This document shows positions 56,266 through 64,000 of a stretch of 64,000 nucleotides of DNA, piece by piece (the first letter of the stretch is position 1; each line of letters opens with the position of its first letter). Origin of the DNA: Vanrija pseudolonga (Eukaryota; Basidiomycota; Tremellomycetes; Trichosporonales; Trichosporonaceae). The position numbers and the translations under genes were made by a program. The stretch covers positions 1,364,001 through 1,428,000 of the forward strand of contig NC_085850.1 of assembly GCF_020906515.1 (NCBI RefSeq), in the 5' to 3' direction. The notes beneath the pieces are model-generated. The model saw only the letters and a list, made by a program, of their open reading frames with translations. It was not told where the DNA came from and did no database searches.

Positions 56266-58236
56266 GGTGGGCGGTGTGGTGTGGTGTGGAGTGGGGTTGG
56301 GTGCCGATAACTTGCTTGTGCCGCTGCGCAGGTTTGTGAGTCTTCAAAATTGTGTATGCGTGTGTTGTTGTATTGTCGCGTAGACGAGGACGGACGTGTA
56401 AGAAAAAGGAGGGAGACAAGGTTAGAGTTGTGGGGGTGGGTGGGGGGGTGCGACGTCGTCGTTGAACAATAGCAAGGAAATGGCGTGGTGGTAGTGGGAT
56501 CCCGTGTTTGGCGGCGGCGGCGGTCGATGGCAGCAGCAGCAGCAGCAGTGGCGGCGGCGGCGCTGTGGGCTGCGGGCGAGAGTGGTCGAGACTTGAATGG
56601 ACCGAAATGACCACTTTGGCCTAATGAGCCGCCCCCGCCAGGCAGCCATGGATGGCCCATTTGTGGATCAAGCTGGCTGTGGCCCAGGCCTGGCGCCTCG
56701 CACACTGACTCCCCACCCAGCGCGCCGTGGCGCCAAACAAGGCCAGCAAAGTCGATGCCCCTTTTCGTCTAGGCCGCTACGGGATCAAATTGCTCTGCCT
56801 GGTTGACTCCAGTGATCGTCGCTGGCCAGCAAACGTGGCCTCGTGCTGGCTGCTGGCTGCTGGCTGGGTGCTGCGCGCTGCGCGGTGCGATTTGCCCGCT
56901 AGCACACCAGACCACCACCACCACCACCCGCCCCGTTTGTACCTCTGCATACCGCCGCGTCGCACTCCGCCTCGCTCGCGGGCATTAATCCTCAACGCTC
57001 CCAGGGGACCGGGTCTGCCCTTCTCGTCATAGGAACGCGCTTGTGCCAGTTGAGTTCTCGTCGTCAAGGGTGTGTGCGTGAAGTGAGCTTGAGGTCGACG
57101 CGAGCGACGGCGCGTGCGACCGGCAGCAAATAAAAAAATCTGCAAGGCTGCATGTGGTGGTGGTGACGTGCATAGTGCATGGTAATTATGAGCCGCCGGA
57201 GGTGGATGTCTCACCAAATGTGTGTTGGCTGGTGAGCGATGGGACTATGGGAACCGCGGAGGAGTCGACGTCGATGGCGACGCCCGACGCGGACCAACGC
57301 ACGAGCAGCGGCCTGCTGCACGCGCTGTGTTGCCGTGCGGGCAGTCATGCATGGCATGGCATGCCTCGCTCCCTACGGCACAAACAGCGGATGCAGCGAA
57401 ACAGGCCAGAGCGGAAGCTGGCTGCCTCTCAAACGCATACCCCCGCGCCAACACCACCGGACGGTCCTCTGATCTCATCACTTTACGCTGTGTTGGGCTC
57501 TGTTCTCCACCAGTCTTGCAATGGATCTCATCTCACTCGACGTGACAGGACGGGACCGTCTGTCCAAGCGAACGTACGTGAACAGTGATCGCAGGGGTGC
57601 GCTTAATTGACCCGTTTGTATTTTCGTCTAGCCATGGCTGGACGTGGCGTTTGCTAATCGTTTGGTCAATGCCCAAACCGTCGATCCCTTTCCATAAACA
57701 TGGATCGCTAATTTTGAACACGGCCAGTGCCATGCCCTGTACACCAGGCTGCCCATGTGCCCACGCGCTCATTACCCACCTCATCGCGCGCCCGATAACA
57801 ATGCATCGCTTGTATACATAGTGTTCTGCTACTGGGTCGTCGTCGCAACGAGTGAAAATGTTCAAATGGGGTAGTGTCCGGGTTTTCATCTCGATTCCCC
57901 TCGCGCTCCGCGTAGAGGAAGAGGAAGGAAGGCTATGAATTTGTTGCAGCAGCAGCAGTCGCTCTAGGTGTCGAGCAAGGCAGCCAGTCAACCGGAGTCG
58001 TGAGGGACGTCCAGGACCGTCGATGCGTTGCGTCACCTGTCGTCTGTGCGCTTTGTCTATGGGGTGTTGTTGTTGTTTGATACCAAAGTGTCCAAGAGAG
58101 GAGGGAACGGGGGTACCAAGGGGTTGTAGATGGAGGGTATTATATCGGCGAGCATCTATGTGTGATGTGACCGACCCCGGGCCATTGCAATCTGGCCAAA
58201 GCCGGGGTCGCAGATAGATATGTCGATGGTAGTCGT
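56266..58236. other. 2-kb intergenic region with CAG/GGC repeat
   Basis: It contains the promoter of the small TM gene, a (CAG)7-(GGC)n tract near 56530-56566 and the 3' flank of the CPL1-like gene (a second GCA run lies near 57945). An open frame on the minus strand at 57.5-58.3 kb has no motif and overlaps the CPL1-like 3' end; not called. Confidence 0.55.
56529..56566. repeat. (CAG)n followed by (GGC)n
   Basis: About seven CAG units are followed by GGC units, in the 5' flank of the small TM-protein gene. Simple repeat. Confidence 0.85.
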
Positions 58237-59362
58237 TTAGACACGCTCGCACGAGGTGCCGTTGACGGCGGCGAAGCCAGTCTTGCACGAGTGGACGACG
58301 CAAGCACCCTGCTCACAGCCGACCGAGACGGCGTGGGCGATCGAGGTGCAGTCCTTGCCGGCGCCGGTCGAGAGACAGCCACCGCACGACTCGAGCTCGG
58401 TCTGGGTGTCGAGGCACTCCCAGGCCCAGGCGCCGGACTCGGTGGGGACGGTGCAGGCAGTCATGTCGTTGGGGCAGTAGATGGAAGAGTCGACCTCACC
58501 CTCGGCGATGGGCTGCTGGTCCTTCTTCCAGCGCCAGGGGTTGGTAGGGGGCTTGGGCTGAGTCTTCTGCGAAGGGCCGGGACCACAGTTGCCGCCGCGG
58601 CAGCAGCACGAGCGGCCGGGGATCCAGTCGGGGCCGCAGTCGGGCTCACCGCAACGGGGGAAAGTGGGACGGCACTGGAGGAGACCAGTGTGCCAGAACC
58701 AACCGGAGGGGCAGTAGATGCCGACGGGGCAGTTGCCCTTGGGGGGGTTCCACTGCCAGCCGTTGTCACAGCACGAGCCCGAACGCTGGTGGTACCACTG
58801 GTTGCCACCGCACGAGGGCGAAACGTTGGGACGGCACTTGAGGCTGCCACGGTTGAAGCCGTAGCCCTCACCGCAGTCGCAGACCGAGACCTCCTTCTTG
58901 GGGACACAGCAGCCGCGGCCACCGTGCCAGCCCCAGGAGAAGGGGCAGGTGTTGGCGGGGGGACTAAGGTGTGGCGTCAGGGACTGCAAGGTTACTCCGC
59001 GGGAGTGCCGTTGTGCCAGGTGCACGAGCTAACCATGTGCCACGAAAATAGACTTTTCGTAGGCGCGGCTGTTGGCTCACCCGTGCACCCCGTGGCCACA
59101 CACACAGGCGGCTGCTAAACAAAAGCAAAGATACTCACGTAGAGACGGTCTGGGGGGAGACACAGCCAGTCTGGCCGGCGAGGTCCATGAAGAACGAACC
59201 GGCGCCGCGGCACTGGGCCTTGACGGCGGGGGGAGCAGCGTTGAAGTTGCTGAGACCCCAGTTGGTGTTGACACCAATGGCGAGCGAGAGGCCGCCGGCC
59301 GAAACCTCGGGGGCGACGGCGAGGGCTGCCACGATGGCAGTGACAGCGGTGCTGACAAACAT
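58237..59362 (-). CDS. Secreted Trp/Cys-rich protein with CPL1-like domain
   Basis: Two exons (59362-59139 and 58963-58237) with a 175-nt intron encode 316 residues. The first ~22 residues (MFVSTAVTAIVAALAVAPEV) are a signal peptide. The C-terminal 79 residues (238-316) form a CPL1-like domain: CPNDMTACTV, AWECLDTQTELESCGGC, GKDCTSIAHAVSVGCEQG and VVHSCKTGFAAVNGTSC. This domain is typical of Tremellomycete secreted proteins, including Cryptococcus Cpl1. Between them lies a Trp/Cys-rich stretch with repeated CxxxWxW-type words (CPFSWGWHGGRGCC, CCDNGWQWNPPKGNC, CPSGWFWHTGLLQC, CGPDWIPGRSCCC). It is probably an extracellular or wall-associated protein with many disulfides. The coding strand shows strong codon bias, suggesting high expression. 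Precise function is unknown. Confidence 0.9.
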
Positions 59363-61867
59363 TGTGGCGCGGGGAGGGAGAGTACTTCGGGGGATGGAGA
59401 GAAGGAGTGAAAGCCGAGCGCCGACTTTTTAAGTGTCGGGACGGGGGGAGGTAGAGGAAGGAGAGTGTTGCGCCAAAGGAGGATGGGGGAGGAGCAAGAG
59501 ATGTGGCAAAGGAGTGTGGTTTTTAAAGGACCAGAGTGTGGGTGTGGGTGTGGGTGTGTCTCAGTGTGCGCAATGAGTGGCTGGCAAGCGAAGACAGGGG
59601 AAGGATGGGTGTGTGTGTGGGTCGAGCAAGCCAAGGGGAAGCGCAGAGGGGTGATTTACAAAGGGAGTACGACGTCGACGTCGACGTGAACGAGGCACGA
59701 CGAGCCTGAAGCCTTAGTTGGATGGGTACCACGATGTGGGGCGCGCAGACGAGCCGCCGGCGGCGGCGTGGCCACTGCAGGCCGGGGGCCGGGCGGTGCA
59801 AGATCGGCCACTCGAGACAAGCATTATGCGCGGGCAAAGTCTGACACGCTCGCCAGGGGCACATGAAAATCCACTGGACGTGGTGGATTGATTTGGCTTT
59901 CCCCTGGCAACGACGACGGGGTGGGGGGGCCGGGGGGCCGGGGGTGCCAAGCGGCAAGCGGACGTACCTCGGTCGATGTCTCGTCGTCAAGGAGAAGGCA
60001 GAGAAGCCCGTCATGGAAGGCACAGCGCCAGAACGCGCCGCGCCGCGCGAGCGAACGAGCTGCGGCGCACACGCACGCACGCTCGTCTGTCCGCAGACAC
60101 ACACTCACGCGCCCGCCAGTGCACACGCACCAATCGCGCTCTGACCACGGCGGGTTTCCGCCAGCTGGCTAGGCCTTGGCCATCTGCCGCCACCACCTGC
60201 CAAAGATAAAGATAGACACGCAGCGTCCCGCACGCCCAAACACGTCTGCGGATCTCGAAGCATGCTCGTCCGGCGAAACCTAGTCCCTGCGATGGGCGGG
60301 CGAGCGCTGGGATTGGGCGTGACTCGGCCAGGCTCAAAGCTGCAAAAGCCAACGTGGACACGGCTCCGGGACTCTTGCACAGGCAGGCAGGCAAGCGGTC
60401 CAACTTTTGGCACAATGAAACGGGGCGGGACGAGGGTCCAGTGTCGCGCGCCCACGCTACCTCCCGCCACGCCGTAATGTTTTGGTTCCTGCCATTCCTG
60501 GGGTCCCTGATGCCGAGAGCTGTTGGCGAATCGCCCGACTGACACACGCTCCTTCTCGCCGTCGTCAAGCACAAACAACTCAGGGCAGAGGCAAGTCCCA
60601 GGGTTGCGGTACCCCTCGCCCGAACCAGCTAACACGTTAACACACGCTGATCGGGGGATTTGTGCACCCTGCGTCCCGCTGTACAGGCCACCAACGTAAC
60701 TATTGCACTGCATCCGCGAGGGTCACTGTCTGGTGGTGAAACGGCGCGCGAAACAGACAGCCATTACTGGCCTTTTGTCGACCGCAAAACGCCTTCTTCG
60801 GCCTCGTCGATGCCCCGTTCCCTCCTTGGCATGTGCCATTTCTGGACGCATCGCCGCAGAGACGCCGAGAGCAGGCCGGAAGCCACGTCACGGCGACGAC
60901 GAGCGTGGCAAGTAATTTACTCCTCCCCATGACGGATGATGACAAGCAATAATGCCTGCAATTAGCTAGCCACGACCACGGCATGCCACGCACGCACGGC
61001 GTGGGGAGCCCGGCTGGCAAGGGATACAATCGCCGTGTGCTCTGCTCCTCCTGGCTCCCGGCTCGCTCCAACCAACCTCGGCCGCTCGCTGCATGTCCGT
61101 CCCTCCGTGCGTTGCTCCGTGGGAGGCACGGCACACGGCACACGGAACACCAGCTCGGCACCGCAGGCGGCACTCTCGTCATCAGCCCGTGCCGAGTTCG
61201 CGCGTGCGGCCCCAAACTCTGTTTTCAGTGCTAACGGCGTGGGACGCGCTTGGCTCGCCGCCGAGGCACGGGGGTTGGGTGGGAGTGGAGTGGCGGCGGC
61301 TCCTGCGGTGGTGGTGGGGCTCAAAGTCGCCGTTGCATGCAGAGAGGCACAAGGCCGAAACCTCGAGCATGCTTGCGGCGCAGCGGCGTCACGATCCATG
61401 ATCCACAGCCCATGGGACACGCACGACTGCGCCGCCGCAGCCGTCGTCGTCGTCGCCAGTCGCTTCGTCTGTCGCTTCCCCTCGCGCCGCACCACTGATC
61501 CACGCCGAAACTGCCCCTTCACATATCCCATCTCATGGATACAGCCCACCGCCGCTCAGACCCAGGGGAATGGAATCTCGACCGTCGTCGCGACGACACG
61601 GCGTGCCCCAACCTTCCGCACAACAAGGCGCAGCATACTTGCATTTGGCAACGGGCCTGGTGCACCAAAGAAACATGTCCTGGAATCCGCCACAGTCCCC
61701 CCCAACCAAGCTATAGCAGAAAAATCCTCTGGGACGTTACGAAACATTATGTACACGGGGCTACTAGGGCAAACCAATGCTAGCCCACATTACTTCAGAG
61801 AGACACTAACGTCCCGAAGCCGAAAGCAAGCACACGACGTCAAAGACTCAGCCACCACACACAAGAC
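59363..61867. other. 2.5-kb intergenic region (CPL1-like promoter; UNG1 3' flank)
   Basis: It contains a GTGGGT repeat (59534-59558), a CGACGT run near 59670-59690 and a G-rich stretch near 59920-59945. No supported gene; overlapping frames on both strands have no motif. Confidence 0.55.
59534..59558. repeat. (GTGGGT)n hexanucleotide tract
   Basis: About four units of GTGTGG/GTGGGT lie about 170 nt upstream of the CPL1-like start codon. Simple repeat with a T/G-rich character. Confidence 0.75.
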
Positions 61868-63468
61868 TCATGCACCAAGCCCCTTCCAATCAATCACCCC
61901 GTCAGGACCATAGCGCTCCCGCAGCCAGTCGTTGCTCTGGTTGAAGTGGCCGTTTCCGAAGAATCCCCGGCTTGCGCTCAATGGACTGGGATGAGCAGAC
62001 TTGAGCACGAGGTGTTGCTTCTATAGCCGCGAAACAAGGTTAGCGGGAACAGCTCGGGCCGAGGCACTGGCACCGACCTTGTCCAACCCGACTGCCATCT
62101 TCTGAGCATGAGCTCCCCATGCCATGAACACTACCCCGTTGGCCCCCTTCTTGTCAGACGAACTCGACGAACGAGTCGTCACGGCCTTGAGCACGGCTGC
62201 GGTGAATTGGTCCCAGCCGCGGTTCGCGTGTGACCCCGCCTGGTGGTGAGTTATCAGCGGTGTCTTGGCATCCAGCCACCACCACCACCACACAACCAAC
62301 CTCGTGCGCCCGCACTGTCAGCGACGTGTTCAGAAGCAAAACCCCGTGCTTGGCCCATTCGGTGAGATCACTGCCGAGTCAGCCGTGTGCCGGCACACTC
62401 TTCGGCATACCCGTGCAAAGGCACCTTGAATCCCGGGACCTCGGTCGCCATCTCCTTGTAGATGTTCCGAAGAGACGGCGGGATCTTCACGCCTTTACGA
62501 ACAGAGAAGGCAAGGCCCTAATAGAAAAGGTTAGCTTAGCGGCAGCGTAGCGGCTGCGGATGGATAAGGCGGTGCAGGTGGCTGCAGAGCGCGTGGGGCG
62601 AGATGATTGTGTGTGTGGGGGCCAAGGAGCGTGACGAGCAGAGGTGTTGTGGCAGGTGTTGTGGGGTTCGGGATCGAGCAACTCACATGAGCTTGGTTGT
62701 CGTCCTGCCCGGTCAGCTACAGAGCTCTTCTTGTGCTCTTCCCACCACTCACATGGTACGGGTCTTGACCTGGGACGTCAGCGTGTCTTCGAGTTGTGGT
62801 CACAGATCGATCGCCACAGACTACAACACCCCACTCACCAACAATGACCACGCGCACGTCCTTGAGGGGGCAGAGCCTCGACCAGGTATAGATGTCCGCA
62901 GCTGCCGTCAGCGCCATCAGCAGAAGTACTCACCAGGCGGGAACACCTGCTTGCTCTTCTGCTCGGCGACAACAAACTCCTTTAGCTGGGGGCGCAAGTC
63001 AGCGTCGGCGACCCCGCCGACCCAAAACCCACAGCAAGGAAGTAGGGCTTGGTGAGCTCATCCTGCAGCGCGACGAGCCAGTCCTCGCCCAGCGTGTCGA
63101 GTTCGAGCTCGAGCAGCGGGAACGCCTTGGCGTGGCTGGTCTTGAGCGCCTCGCGCAGCTCGGCGCGGGTGGAGGCCCGGCCCGCCGACGAGGCGGCGAC
63201 TGCTCCGTTGGGAACAGTTGCACCTGGCGGAGTTAATACAGCCCAACCAAGCCTAGGCCCCATGTCGGCGCGTCGTCCGTCCCGCACCCCTCGACCACGC
63301 ACGCGCCGGCCACTACCCACCATTCTCAACCTTGGACTTCTTGGCCGCCGGCTCCTTTGCCTCGGCGATGGCCTTGCGTGCGTTGTCCGACAGACCGCGC
63401 TTGGTGCCTGCCGCCGCTGGCGCGTTGGCAAGCGGCTTGAAGTATCCCGCGATAGACTTTGGCGGCAT
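61868..63468 (-). CDS. UNG1: Uracil-DNA glycosylase
   Basis: Ten exons (63468-63321, 63223-63033, 62985-62934, 62901-62839, 62769-62753, 62704-62687, 62517-62411, 62370-62301, 62239-62078, 62020-61868) encode 326 residues (yeast Ung1: 359). All UDG motifs appear after splicing: the water-activating loop VIVGQDPYHDDNQAHGLAFS (Asp154), [29 protein letters not shown] and the minor-groove loop [13 protein letters not shown] with the catalytic His286. The N-terminus [10 protein letters not shown] resembles a PCNA-interacting (PIP) motif, followed by a KKSK nuclear-type stretch. It removes uracil from DNA to start base-excision repair. The GQDPYH motif is coded by a 17-nt exon, followed by an 18-nt exon. 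Donors GTTGGT, GTATGC and GTCGGT are weak but needed for the frame. Confidence 0.94.
62753..62769 (-). other. 17-nt micro-exon coding the UDG active-site motif
   Basis: GTCAAGACCCGTACCAT completes GQDPYH. It is flanked by CAG and GTGAGT; without it the enzyme would lose its catalytic Asp. The next exon (62704-62687) is only 18 nt. Confidence 0.9.
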
Positions 63469-64000
63469 GCTGTGTGCGTGGAAGGTGATAGTGGTCGGAG
63501 GGAAGGCGATGTCGACGCCCGTTTCGGTGAGCGGCAAGAGATATTAGCTGCGCCTGGCGCCCCGAGCGCGTCGCGAAAGGTTGACGCGACTGACTTGGCG
63601 TGGTGGAGGTGGGGCCGGAGGGTGGTGGCGGATTGCGACGTGCGTGGGAGAGTTGAGAGTGGCGGCAACCTGCCCGCTTTTGACGGAGCCTGATATCGAA
63701 GCCAGACACCAGCCTTGGTGGTTGTTGGAAATCGGCTCGCGGGTGTGGTAGGCGTGCGGGTCACAGTTGCTCGCCTGCCTTTACGCCGCTCTGCCCTCCG
63801 AGCCTTCCGTTGCCGCCTGGGGCTCCCCATTTCCCGTATCTCTTCTAGCCGATTGGAAAAGGTCGCTCAACCGCTTATTGCGCCGCTGCTCCTCCCCCAC
63901 CCCGCCCCGCCTGCACATCACCCGACAACCGAATCGTGACGACGGGTCGTTATCCAACTCGCTTCACTTAAGTATAGTCGCTCCCGATAACTACCCATAG
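63469..64000. other. Upstream flank of UNG1
   Basis: 532 bp to the window edge containing the UNG1 promoter. No supported coding region; a gene beyond the edge cannot be judged. Confidence 0.5.

Noticed and set aside
57533-58303. 256-codon minus-strand frame downstream of the CPL1-like gene
   Set aside because: It runs into the 3' end of the CPL1-like CDS in another frame and shows no motif; most likely 3' UTR.
1-64000. Transposons, virus-like elements, CRISPR arrays or rRNA genes
   Set aside because: No reverse transcriptase, integrase, transposase, long terminal or inverted repeats, or spaced direct repeats were recognised. A repeat-library and self-alignment search would be decisive.
1-64000. 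A new multi-gene system or secondary-metabolite cluster
   Set aside because: Exporters are present, but there is no PKS, NRPS, terpene synthase or P450 gene and neighbours are ordinary housekeeping genes, so no cluster is supported.

Overview
This window looks like nuclear DNA of a basidiomycete yeast, most likely a Tremellomycete close to the Trichosporonales (Trichosporon/Cutaneotrichosporon/Apiotrichum). The reasons are a GC-rich, densely packed genome; almost every gene split by very short introns (mostly 35-60 nt, GTGAGT/GTGGGT/GTGCGT donors, CTGAC or CTAAC branch sites, CAG or TAG acceptors); and a secreted protein with a CPL1-like Cys-rich domain, a family known from Cryptococcus and relatives. 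The lineage is inferred. Gene structures were built by hand: every exon chain given below stays in frame and restores conserved motifs across the junctions.

Layout. 1-1.8 kb: two related small secreted proteins (the first cut by the window edge). 2.8-7.1 kb: full-length MDR1-type ABCB exporter. 8.8-10.4 kb: 14-TM-type MFS exporter. 11.3-13.3 kb: DUF726/TMCO4-like hydrolase. 13.7-15.1 kb: mitochondrial dicarboxylate carrier. 17.0-19.4 kb: acetyl-CoA synthetase. 22.4-26.3 kb: fusaric-acid-resistance/aromatic-acid-exporter-like membrane protein. 26.9-37 kb: a compact block of methylenetetrahydrofolate reductase, cwf18/CCDC12 splicing factor, DPH1, a DUF2461 protein, Rag GTPase GTR1 and an unidentified acidic protein, arranged in divergent and convergent pairs. 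37.2-39.2 kb: external NADH dehydrogenase. 41.0-42.7 kb: PAP2 lipid phosphatase. 43.3-44.9 kb: bHLH transcription factor. 47.8-53.4 kb: 16-exon YOR1-like ABCC exporter. 54.0-54.8 kb: RPB5. 55.5-56.3 kb: small single-TM protein. 58.2-59.4 kb: CPL1-like secreted protein. 61.9-63.5 kb: uracil-DNA glycosylase.

Functional themes. Four exporters of different families (ABCB, DHA2-type MFS, ArAE-like, ABCC) lie within 51 kb, but other genes separate them and they do not form a cluster. Carbon and energy metabolism (ACS, DIC1, NDE1) and translation/TORC1 genes (DPH1, GTR1, RPB5) are ordinary dispersed housekeeping genes. I saw no transposon, virus-like element, CRISPR array, rRNA or convincing tRNA. 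Nor did I find an obvious new multi-gene system. The most unusual things here are gene-structure features (9-, 17- and 18-nt exons, stop-free 3n introns, tandem acceptors) and lineage-restricted proteins: the secreted pair, the Trp/Cys-rich CPL1-like protein, the GTR1 tail, the acidic-repeat protein and the YOR1 NBD2 insertion.
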